Assembly (NCBI GenBank): GCA_944377405.1 | Contig: CALWES010000001.1 | Coordinates: 306,008-370,007 of the forward strand | Source: an uncultured Lachnospiraceae bacterium | GTDB taxonomy: Bacteria; Bacillota; Clostridia; Lachnospirales; Lachnospiraceae | Direction of reading: 5' to 3' | Length of the DNA: 64,000 nucleotides | In this document: piece after piece, positions 43,562 to 51,526 of the stretch | Layout of the letters: each line of letters starts with the position of its first letter | Position numbering within the stretch: the first letter of the stretch is position 1 | The notes under the pieces: generated by a model | What the model was told of the DNA's origin: nothing | What the model saw: the letters and a program-made list of their open reading frames with translations, nothing else | Databases searched by the model: none | Position numbers and translations under genes: made by a program

Positions 43562-44038
43562 TCAGGATTCCTTCACCCGTTTTCCGCTCATATGCTCCGG
43601 CGTAAGCTCCAGACACAGCACCGCCGGGCCTGAGTGTCTGAGTTCGTTCTGGATATACGCCTGATCCTCCGTGAACTTCGAGCAGAGCTTCTCACAGAGG
43701 GCAAGGGCCTTCTCATGGTCCTCCACGGGCCGGATCCTTCCGAAGACGATCACGCTCTTAAAGTGCAGGGGCCAGTCCCCCTCTTCCCGGTATCCCTGAT
43801 CGTACACACAGTATGACACCTTGTCGCAGGCCCGGATGGCGTCGATCTTATGACCTGCCTTCGCTCCATGGAAATACAGCTTCCCATCCTCCTCACAGTA
43901 CCAGTGATCCATGGGGACGCCGTAGGGGTAGCCATCATCTCCCAATACGGACAGCACGCCCCTTGGCTCCTGCCGGAGGACCTCCAGGCACTCCTCCTGT
44001 GTCATCTGCTGTTTGAATCGTCTCATGCCTCGGAACAT
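43562..44038 (-). CDS. Pyridoxamine 5'-phosphate oxidase-like flavin split-barrel protein
   Basis: A 158-aa protein of the FMN-binding split-barrel group: VLRQEPRGVLSVLGDDGYPYGVPMDHWY, LYFHGAKAGHKIDAIRACDKVSYCVYD, and C-terminal LELTPEHMSGKRVKES. Members bind flavin or F420 and reduce small molecules; nitroimidazole-resistance (NimA-like) proteins belong to the same group, but the function is not assigned here. Complete, with a GGGAGGGAAGG ribosome site. Confidence 0.87.
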   Translation of the reverse strand: MFRGMRRFKQQMTQEECLEVLRQEPRGVLSVLGDDGYPYGVPMDHWYCEEDGKLYFHGAKAGHKIDAIRACDKVSYCVYDQGYREEGDWPLHFKSVIVFGRIRPVEDHEKALALCEKLCSKFTEDQAYIQNELRHSGPAVLCLELTPEHMSGKRVKES

Positions 44039-44098
44039 GGTCCTTCCCTCCCATTTTTGTTTTTACTCTAGCACATTTTTTTAAGCTTCACAATTCAT

Positions 44099-44127
44099 TT
44101 CACAAATCCGAACATCGATGCTATAAT
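44099..44127 (+). promoter_or_regulatory. Promoter of the AGCS symporter gene
   Basis: TTCACA (44099-44104), 17 bases, TATAAT (44122-44127), 38 bases before the start. Confidence 0.8.
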
Positions 44128-44164
44128 AGACGGGCACAATTTTTACACTTTAAAGGATTAAATC

Positions 44165-45565
44165 ATGGAACTTTTTCGCGCAATCTACAATATCCTCTGG
44201 GGAGACCTCGTTACCCTCCCCCTTCCGGGAGGCGACTCCCTGGGACTTTCCCTGCTGGTGATGATCCTGATCCCCGCAGGGCTTTACTTTACCATCCGCA
44301 CCCGTTTCCTGCCCTTTCGGCTTTTTCCGGAGATGCTGCGGGTGACCCTGGAAAGCAACAAAAAGAGCGATCAGGATGGGATCTCCGGACTCCAGGCCCT
44401 TATCGTGTCCACCGCCTGCCGGGTAGGCATGGGCAATCTGGTGGGTGTGGTGGCGGCCATCTCTGCGGGAGGCGCAGGTGCCGTGTTCTGGATGTGGGTC
44501 ATCGCTCTCCTGGGCTCCTCCACCGCCTTTATCGAGGCGACCCTGGCACAGCTCTATAAGGAGCGGGATCCCCTTTACGGCGGATACCGGGGAGGCCCCG
44601 CCTACTACCTGCACCATCTCTTTATAAAGGAAGGCAGCAAACGGAAGCACTCTGTCATCGCTTCCCTCTTTGCCCTTTCCGGACTGATCTGCTGGTGCGG
44701 CATCAGCCAGGTCACGGCAAACTCCATCTCCTCTTCCTTTGAAAATGCCTTCCGGATCCCGCCTATTTATTCCACCGTCTTCCTGGTGATCATAGCGGCC
44801 ATCATCGTGCTTCGGAAGAATACAACGGTCCGGGTCCTTGATATCATCGTTCCCATTATGGCCGCCTGCTATTTCTTCATCACCATCTTTATCATCGTGA
44901 AAAATGCAGGCCAGCTGCCTGCGGTCTTTGAGCGGATCTTCGCAGAGGCCTTCGGCCTACGTCAGGTGGCCGGCGGCGGGATCGGCGCCGTGATCATGAA
45001 CGGAGCCAAGCGGGGGCTCTTCTCCAATGAGGCCGGTTCCGGCTCCGCCCCCTGTGCCGCCGCTGCCGCTGATATCAGCCACCCGGCAAAGGAGGGCCTG
45101 CTCCAGGCCCTGGGTGTCTTCATCGACACCATTGTGATCTGCAGCTGCTCCGCCATGATCATGCTGCTGACGCCGGAGAGCCTGACCAGCGGTCTTGAGG
45201 GCATGGACCTGCTCCAGACCGCCATGAAATACCACCTTGGGGAATTCGGCGTGATCTTCATCGCCGTGATCCTGTGGCTCTTCAGTTTCTCCACCTTCCT
45301 GGGGATCCTCTTCTACGCCCGTTCCAACGTGGCCTATCTCTTCGGGGACAACTGGCTCTCCCAGACCCTGTACAAGGTCCTTGCCCTGATCATGCTCTTT
45401 GTGGGTGGCCTGGCAGCCTACCAGTTCGTCTGGGACCTGGGAGACGTGGGAGTCGGCCTCATGACCATCTTCAACATGATCGCCCTCTTCCCCCTGGCGC
45501 CGAAGGCCCTTAAGGCCCTTCGGGATTATGAAGCCAATGAGATGAAAAAAACTAAGCTTTTCTGA
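44165..45565 (+). CDS. Alanine/glycine:cation symporter (AGCS family)
   Basis: A 466-aa membrane transporter that takes up alanine or glycine with sodium. Signature pieces: GLYFTIRTRFLPFRLFPEML, GISGLQALIVSTACRVGMGNLVGV, GGYRGGPAYYL, and MNGAKRGLFSNEAGSGSAPCAAAAADISHPAKEGLLQALGVFIDT. About ten helices. Single gene with a TATAAT promoter, AAAGGA ribosome site and terminator. Confidence 0.95.
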   Translation: MELFRAIYNILWGDLVTLPLPGGDSLGLSLLVMILIPAGLYFTIRTRFLPFRLFPEMLRVTLESNKKSDQDGISGLQALIVSTACRVGMGNLVGVVAAISAGGAGAVFWMWVIALLGSSTAFIEATLAQLYKERDPLYGGYRGGPAYYLHHLFIKEGSKRKHSVIASLFALSGLICWCGISQVTANSISSSFENAFRIPPIYSTVFLVIIAAIIVLRKNTTVRVLDIIVPIMAACYFFITIFIIVKNAGQLPAVFERIFAEAFGLRQVAGGGIGAVIMNGAKRGLFSNEAGSGSAPCAAAAADISHPAKEGLLQALGVFIDTIVICSCSAMIMLLTPESLTSGLEGMDLLQTAMKYHLGEFGVIFIAVILWLFSFSTFLGILFYARSNVAYLFGDNWLSQTLYKVLALIMLFVGGLAAYQFVWDLGDVGVGLMTIFNMIALFPLAPKALKALRDYEANEMKKTKLF

Positions 45566-45600
45566 AAGAAAGGAGGCCCGCCGGGGTCTCCTTTCTTTTT
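45565..45600. terminator. Terminator of the AGCS gene
   Basis: Stem GAAAGGAGgCCC / GGGtCTCCTTTC followed by TTTTT. It probably also ends the convergent sortase-fused gene at 45622. Confidence 0.85.
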
Positions 45601-45621
45601 CTGTGCGCTTATGAATTGCTC

Positions 45622-48600
45622 TTATGAAGTTTTCTTTCTCGCCACCACCACGAGCCTGGTGCTGTCCGTTGTGGAGGCACAGGTCTCCAGGGTGATGAGC
45701 TTGTCCCCGTACTCTGCCGTAAGGCCCGTGTCATACAGGGAAGCAGCCTTTACCTGCTGCACATAGTAGTCGAACTGGGCCTTGTTCATGTCCCCGATGT
45801 AGCGGTACCACCAGAACACGTTCTCCGCATCCTCCGGGTACTCCGGTGCAAAGAATACCGCCATCACCTCATAGGTGCCTGTGGCATCATGCAGGGTCTT
45901 GAAATCAATGGTGGGGTTCTTCTCCCGGAACTCCGGATACTGATAATTCCAGATATAGCCGAACTGGGATACATCCTTCATATTGTGTCCGTGGATCAGC
46001 ACGTTCATGCTCTCCGCCGTGCAGTAGGGACCCGTAAAGGGGATCCCTACCTCATCCGCCCGTTTTGCAAAGGTGTGATGCTGGTAATAGTAGGGGGTAT
46101 CCGGGGTATTCATGACCGGATAGCCGAAGCCCGTTCCCGGTACCGTCAGCCAGCCTGACAGATCCCGGTTCTGCTCGTAAAGTTCCTTCAGCTGGTCGAT
46201 GACCTGGGGCTCCTCAGACTTCTCCGGCAGGCTTACCTCGTCCACTCTCTCATGTACGAAGCCCGGGCCGAACTGGGTATCTCCCATGACCGGAAGCTTG
46301 TACCAGGGAGCCGGCGGAACGTCTCCCGGGGTCTCCTGAGGGGCTGCCTCCTGAGTCTCCGGAGGGGTTGTCACCGGAGTGCCTCCGCCGCCTCCGCCAT
46401 GACCGCCGCTGTGGCCTCCGCCACCGCCTGAGCCGCCACCGCCGTGGCCCTTGCCGCCTCCATTGGGCTCCGTAGGAGTCTCCAGGGTGTTGAGGATATT
46501 TCCTCCCTCATAGCTTACCTGATAGGTCTTCTCCTGGAGCTGGACCTTGCCATCCTGTTCCCCGGCCTCCAGGACCGTATAGCTGTTGGCCTTTTCCTGG
46601 GAGATGCTGTCCACCACCGGCAGATCCCGGAACTCTCCGCTCCAGTGATTTGCCTGGTTCAGCTTCAGGGATTTTCCGGTCCTGCTGCCGTTCTTTAACA
46701 GGTACACCGTCACCTCCGGCGCCTCCTTCGGATCGATGCCCTGCCATTCCTTATGAACGGGAAAGTTCCTCTTTGCCGGAGTCAGGACGGTCTGGTCCGG
46801 GATCCACTTATTTCTTACGGTAAATCCCTGCTCCATGTCTCCTTCCACAGAGGACTGATACAGGGAGCCTCCCATGCGGATCCTGCCTGCTTCATCCGTG
46901 CCTGCTTCCTTTACGGTGTAGCTGATCTCAGCCCCTGTCTCGGAAGCCTTTTCCCTAAGGCCGGTAAAGGTATGGCTCCAGTTGTTCTCCTTCGTAAGGA
47001 CTGCCCGGTCTATCTCTGTGCCGTCGGCCAGAAGGAGGACCTCAGCGGAATCCCCTGTGTTCCCCTCCCAGGCCTTGGCCACGGAGATCTCCCTGCGGGG
47101 CCTGTAGTTGACGATATGGAGCTCCTGGGCCTCCGCGCTCCCCTCCACCGTAAAGACAACGTCTTCCTTTGGAAGGGCATAGCCCTCCGGCGCCGTAAGC
47201 TCCCTGAGCCGATAGGTCTTTCCGATCAGAAGGCTGGGAAGGGTCAGATGGCCGTTCCGGTCCGTCACAAGGCCGGTTTTCACCGGTTCCTCCCTGCCTT
47301 CCATATAGAGGTCAAAGCTTACTCCCTCAAGGCCCAGCTTCGGGTCATCTTCGCCGGTCTTTTCCACGGTCACATCTCGCTTCGGATAGACCACCAGCAC
47401 CTCTGTCTTCAGGGCTTCCACGAAGGTCACTCCCCGGTTAAGGCTTATGGCAAAGGAGTTATAGGCCTTCTCCCCGTCCTCTATGGCACTGTTGTTTTCT
47501 ATCATATTGTGGAGGATGAGTTCATACTTCTCTCCCACCTTGATGGTCTGGCCCGGCTTCAGCACTGCCTTGATCATGGTGACCTGGGTGGGATCCTGTA
47601 CTTCGCTTTGCCAGGAAGCATTCTTATTGGCCTCCAGGTCCTCTCCCACGGGATCCGTGGAGTAGTAAATGTCAAACTTCTCCTGATCCTCTACTCCAAG
47701 AAGGGGCGTTCTGAAGGCAGATCCCCTGCTGGGATAGTTCCCCGCCTCATTTTCCACGATGGCCCGATCCCCTTTATAGGGCAGGATATCGAGGAGGGTC
47801 AGCTCAGTGACATTTTGGGGGCTGTTGTTCTGGATCCGGAGCCGGTAGTCGATGGTGGTGCCGATGGAGGCCTTCTGCCCCGTGGAGGAAGCATAGGCCG
47901 TATCCGCCTCGGAGGCCAGCTTGACTGCCTTGGTGGATACCAGGACTCTGGGGGGATAGATGGAGAAGTTACTCCTTCCCAGATTGGTGTAGCTGTTGGG
48001 ATCCTCAGGCCGGTTGCCCGCATCCTGGGTAATGGTGTTCCATTCCTCCTGAGGGGTGTGGCTCATCAGGATCCCGTACTGTCTTCCGTTCTGTACAGCG
48101 ATCTTATTGTTGTCGATGGCCGCCGCAGCGCTGATCCGGTATGCACCGATATCCATCCGCTCCGTTACCCGGAAGCTGAGATCGTAATAGTTCGTAAGGC
48201 CTCTGGAGATTTGACTGTCATTCTCTCCGATACTGGGGATATTTATCTCCTTAGGCCTTGCCATAATCAGGTTTTTGCCCGGCTGGTAATTCCGGATCAC
48301 CTCCAGGCTTTCAAACATGGAAGGATCCTCAATGGGCTCCAGGCCGTCCGGCACAAGGTAATAGAGATACAGGTTCTCCGGCGCCGTGGCGTCGGCAAAA
48401 TTCCCGTAACGGTTATGGACATAGGAAAGCCGGGTGGTTACGGTATCATCCACATAGAAGGCATTTCCGTTTGTAATACCAAGATTCGTATTGGCGCTGA
48501 TCTGCTCATACTGGAGACGATAAACGTTATCCGAGTCCGCACTCAGACCCATTTCCTTCCGGGTAAGGGTCTCGTCTCCCTCTTTTTTCCTGTACTCTGC

Positions 48601-50577
48601 CACGATCTCTGTCCATGAATAATCATCGTATCTGCTGTAGCCGGGGGCATTTCTACTGATGGCGCTGATGGAGGGCACCTTATTTTCCTTAAGGAGCTGC
48701 TTCAGATCATCCACCAGAGCTTCCCTAAGATCTGCGACCACCATGGTATTCAAAGCGCTATAGTACTTATTGATCTCGTCCTTTCCTTCCAGGAGCAGGC
48801 CTCCGTCCGGGTACTCAAACACAACGGAGCGGTATGCGGAGCCGTCGAACTCATACCAGTCCTCTGATCCCAGATCCGTGGTCAATCTGCTCTCCGTTAC
48901 GATGGGAACGTCATCCGTGATCAGCTCCCGGCTTCCGTCATAGCGGATCCCGTAGGCCTTTGTTCCCTGCAGCCTCTCGGCAAAGGCGTCTCCATCTGCT
49001 CCGAGGCCCCTTACCACAAGGCGTATCTCCGATGGATAGGAATATCCCGGTACATCCGTCCGGGAGGATTTGATCAGCAGGCTCCTGGCCTCCTCGTCTC
49101 CCTTCGGATTGTTGATATAAAAGCTATATACCACCATGTGGTCCAGGGCGATACGGATCTCCCCGAGAAGGGAGTCGTCATAGGGCACGTTGACGTAATT
49201 GCTGTCCCTCCATGTTCTTCCCTTAAGGGCACGGTGATCCGGACCGATGAACAGAAACGTCCTGTAAGAGGAAGCGTTGATATAGGCATCCGGTGACGGA
49301 GGAGCCACCTTTTCCGCATAGATCCTTCTTGTAACCGACCATGTGTTGGGTCCAAGATCCGTCTGAGGCTCCCCATCCTTCAAGGGCTGGATAGAAAAAT
49401 ACAGGGTAAATACCTTTATATGTTCCTTGGTGTCGTATGCGTTAAGATCCGTTCCGGAGATATCCAGCTGGGCACTCAGAGAAGGAACATTTACCTGATC
49501 TCTCGGGATATCCTTATAGTACCGGTCCTTGGCACTCTCGTAGGTCCAGCCGGAGTTTTCCTTAAGCTTGGTGCCCTTGGGGACCGTGACATAGATGCGG
49601 CGGTCTCTGGGATCGTTTCGATTGCTGTTGGGATAGGAGATATAGTTTGGCGGGAAGTTCAGGGTCGTTCCTTCCTTCAGGACGAAGTTCTCGTCAACAT
49701 ATTCCTTCATGTCGGCGGGACTGTAGCTTGTGCCGCTTACGGATTCGATAGCAGCCAGGCCCTGGACCGTAAGCTCGCTGCTGCAGATCTCCTCGTCCTC
49801 CGGACTGAAATAGGCCTGACGGATCAGAGCCTCTGAGCCGTTCTCCGTCAGCCGCTCCCGGAGGCTTACCTTCAGAGGCGTTGCACCCGTATAACCGCCG
49901 TAAAGCTTCTTATAAACGGTCTTTATGATATAGTCCGAGGAATCCTCCAGAAGCTCCATCCTGGCGATCTTCTCATAATTGGTGGAAATGTCCGCGGATT
50001 TCGGCTTCGTAAAGCTCTCCTTATCCAGATAGATAAGGGTATAGCTTCCCTCCGGTACCTCCGCCTCATTTCCGGAGACGGACAGCTCATTATAAAGGTA
50101 GATGGGCTCGCCTCCGTAAAACCGGTCTTTGCCTTCTGCCAGCACGATGGCGGAGGAATAATTTGTCGTATCCTCGAAGGGATCTCTCGTTTCCGGTACG
50201 GAAGGGCTTGCAACGGAGGAGGTGGCCACAGAGGGGCTTGCCGTAGGCTCCGTCCCTGGTTCCGTCCCGGGGAGGGTCTCTCCTCCCGGCTTCGGCGTGG
50301 AAGGGCTTGCTGCGGAGGGGCTTGCCTCCAGCCCTTCCCCGATGCTTCTCCTTAGCCGGATCCCGGTCCTTGTGCTGCTTTTTTTCTTTGTTCTTTCTAC
50401 CTGAGAGGATGTGGCAGTCTGCACGGTTTCCTTCTGATCTCCACTTTCCTTCAGGGTCTCTGCAGTGATTCCTGCGGTTCGCATCCGGTCCACTGCAAGG
50501 GATGTCACACCGATGTCCAGCATCATGGCTGCCGACAGTGCCAGCGCGACAAATCGTTTTCCGATCTTTCTTTTCAT
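45622..50577 (-). CDS. Secreted Cna-stalk surface protein with C-terminal class B sortase domain (protein 1)
   Basis: 1651 aa. A signal peptide (MKRKIGKRFVALALSAAMML) is followed by a Ser/Pro/Thr-rich spacer, a large unrecognised front (about 110-900) and a DUF11-like region (about 900-1070). Three Cna-B-type domains follow (about 1070-1160, 1160-1260, 1270-1363), then a Gly/His-rich linker (1370-1400). A Pro-rich stretch carries WYKLPVMGD, and a complete class B sortase domain runs from about 1460 to 1650. Catalytic residues are His1531 (LIHGHNM), Cys1633 (TLETC) and Arg1641 (STRLVVVARK). No C-terminal transmembrane anchor is present. The ATG at 50577 follows GGGGGGAAAGG; an upstream in-frame start adds 30 unlikely residues. 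Protein export and wall attachment are inferred. Confidence 0.85.
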   Translation of the reverse strand: MKRKIGKRFVALALSAAMMLDIGVTSLAVDRMRTAGITAETLKESGDQKETVQTATSSQVERTKKKSSTRTGIRLRRSIGEGLEASPSAASPSTPKPGGETLPGTEPGTEPTASPSVATSSVASPSVPETRDPFEDTTNYSSAIVLAEGKDRFYGGEPIYLYNELSVSGNEAEVPEGSYTLIYLDKESFTKPKSADISTNYEKIARMELLEDSSDYIIKTVYKKLYGGYTGATPLKVSLRERLTENGSEALIRQAYFSPEDEEICSSELTVQGLAAIESVSGTSYSPADMKEYVDENFVLKEGTTLNFPPNYISYPNSNRNDPRDRRIYVTVPKGTKLKENSGWTYESAKDRYYKDIPRDQVNVPSLSAQLDISGTDLNAYDTKEHIKVFTLYFSIQPLKDGEPQTDLGPNTWSVTRRIYAEKVAPPSPDAYINASSYRTFLFIGPDHRALKGRTWRDSNYVNVPYDDSLLGEIRIALDHMVVYSFYINNPKGDEEARSLLIKSSRTDVPGYSYPSEIRLVVRGLGADGDAFAERLQGTKAYGIRYDGSRELITDDVPIVTESRLTTDLGSEDWYEFDGSAYRSVVFEYPDGGLLLEGKDEINKYYSALNTMVVADLREALVDDLKQLLKENKVPSISAISRNAPGYSRYDDYSWTEIVAEYRKKEGDETLTRKEMGLSADSDNVYRLQYEQISANTNLGITNGNAFYVDDTVTTRLSYVHNRYGNFADATAPENLYLYYLVPDGLEPIEDPSMFESLEVIRNYQPGKNLIMARPKEINIPSIGENDSQISRGLTNYYDLSFRVTERMDIGAYRISAAAAIDNNKIAVQNGRQYGILMSHTPQEEWNTITQDAGNRPEDPNSYTNLGRSNFSIYPPRVLVSTKAVKLASEADTAYASSTGQKASIGTTIDYRLRIQNNSPQNVTELTLLDILPYKGDRAIVENEAGNYPSRGSAFRTPLLGVEDQEKFDIYYSTDPVGEDLEANKNASWQSEVQDPTQVTMIKAVLKPGQTIKVGEKYELILHNMIENNSAIEDGEKAYNSFAISLNRGVTFVEALKTEVLVVYPKRDVTVEKTGEDDPKLGLEGVSFDLYMEGREEPVKTGLVTDRNGHLTLPSLLIGKTYRLRELTAPEGYALPKEDVVFTVEGSAEAQELHIVNYRPRREISVAKAWEGNTGDSAEVLLLADGTEIDRAVLTKENNWSHTFTGLREKASETGAEISYTVKEAGTDEAGRIRMGGSLYQSSVEGDMEQGFTVRNKWIPDQTVLTPAKRNFPVHKEWQGIDPKEAPEVTVYLLKNGSRTGKSLKLNQANHWSGEFRDLPVVDSISQEKANSYTVLEAGEQDGKVQLQEKTYQVSYEGGNILNTLETPTEPNGGGKGHGGGGSGGGGGHSGGHGGGGGGTPVTTPPETQEAAPQETPGDVPPAPWYKLPVMGDTQFGPGFVHERVDEVSLPEKSEEPQVIDQLKELYEQNRDLSGWLTVPGTGFGYPVMNTPDTPYYYQHHTFAKRADEVGIPFTGPYCTAESMNVLIHGHNMKDVSQFGYIWNYQYPEFREKNPTIDFKTLHDATGTYEVMAVFFAPEYPEDAENVFWWYRYIGDMNKAQFDYYVQQVKAASLYDTGLTAEYGDKLITLETCASTTDSTRLVVVARKKTS

Positions 50578-50621
50578 AATCCTTTCCCCCCTTCTGGAGT
50601 GATACTTCCGGGATCCTTCCC

Positions 50622-50695
50622 CCATAAAAGGCAATGGTATCCCAGTGTTCAGAGATAGTTTAGGCAAACAAGCTTAAGATTCGGCCATAAAAGGC
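50622..50695. promoter_or_regulatory. Two direct repeats upstream of sortase-fused protein 1
   Basis: The 11-mer CCATAAAAGGC occurs at 50622-50632 and 50685-50695, exactly 63 bases (six helical turns) apart, within the 5' leader or promoter region of the gene starting at 50577. Possible regulator sites; no clear -35/-10 pair identified. Confidence 0.45.
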
Positions 50696-50757
50696 TAAAG
50701 CTTTCACAATATTGAAGATCGGATTTCTAAAAATATTTTTATAATGGGAAAAGGCAC

Positions 50758-50789
50758 AAAAAAAGAGCAGGCCCAAAGGCACTGCTCTG
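50758..50789 (-). terminator. Terminator of the alarmone synthetase gene
   Basis: Stem AGAGCAG / CTGCTCT with inner GCC / GGC, followed on the minus strand by seven T, 21 bases after the stop. Confidence 0.88.
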
Positions 50790-50809
50790 ATATGATTTTC
50801 TTTTCGGTT

Positions 50810-51526
50810 TTACTGATCCTGGTCCGTATCCTTCTGGTCCTCCGCGTGGAGCTTCCTGTTAATGGCCTCCATTCTCCGGTCCAGACTCGCCGCGATCTCC
50901 GCACAGGCATAGAGCTCCCGCTCCATCTCCGGGGAGACCTCCACATCCTTCTTATAGCGGATCTTATGCTCCAAGCTCGCCCACCAGTCCATGGCCATGG
51001 TGCGGAACTGCACCTCCACCTTCATCATCTTCTTCTCGTCATGAAGGAAGATAGGCACCTCCACGATCAGGTGCAGGCTGCGGTAGCCGTTTTCCTTGGG
51101 GTTGGAGATATAGTCCTTCCGCTCCACAAGAACAATGTCGTCCTGCCGGAGGAAGGCCTTCGCCAGGGCATCGATGTCCGAAGGGAAGCCGCAGATCACC
51201 CGGATCCCCGCCACGTCGAAGATATGCTCCTCCACATTTTCCACGGTAAAATTCAGGCCCTTGGAGATCAGCTTGTCCGCAATGCTGTCCAGGGACTTCA
51301 TCCGGGACTTGATGGTCTCGATGGGATTGTGGTCATATTCCAGGGAAAGCTCCTCGTTAAGGACCCGGAACTTGGTCTCCACCTCCATCATGGCGCACTT
51401 ATAATAGGCCCTAAGCTCCCGGAAGGGACTTGCATAGGACTGAAGCCGTCCCCGGAGCTCCTTTCCAAGCTCCGAGTCAGGGGCTGTCCTCTGCAGATCA
51501 CGCTCGATTCTCTCCAACTCATCCAT
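50810..51526 (-). CDS. Small alarmone synthetase (RelQ/YjbM-like GTP pyrophosphokinase)
   Basis: A 238-aa single-domain (p)ppGpp synthetase without the hydrolase or regulatory domains of RelA/SpoT. The synthetase core shows IKSRMKSLDSIADKL, DVAGIRVICGFPSDI, NPKENGYRSLHLIVEVP and VEVQFRTMAMDWWASLEHKIRYK. The ATG at 51526 sits seven bases after GGAGGAAG and overlaps the ABC-F stop by eight bases, so it is the second gene of that unit. Stress-induced alarmone production is inferred from the family. Confidence 0.92.
   Translation of the reverse strand: MDELERIERDLQRTAPDSELGKELRGRLQSYASPFRELRAYYKCAMMEVETKFRVLNEELSLEYDHNPIETIKSRMKSLDSIADKLISKGLNFTVENVEEHIFDVAGIRVICGFPSDIDALAKAFLRQDDIVLVERKDYISNPKENGYRSLHLIVEVPIFLHDEKKMMKVEVQFRTMAMDWWASLEHKIRYKKDVEVSPEMERELYACAEIAASLDRRMEAINRKLHAEDQKDTDQDQ

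Noticed and set aside
46380..46445. Repetitive glycine codons in the three linkers as a CRISPR or tandem repeat array
   Set aside because: They are in-frame Gly/His/Ser codons joining domains, without spacers.
50250..50290. LPGTE in the N-terminal spacer of sortase-fused protein 1, as a sorting signal
   Set aside because: It lies in a Pro/Thr/Ser spacer close to the N-terminus with no hydrophobic segment after it; sorting signals are C-terminal.
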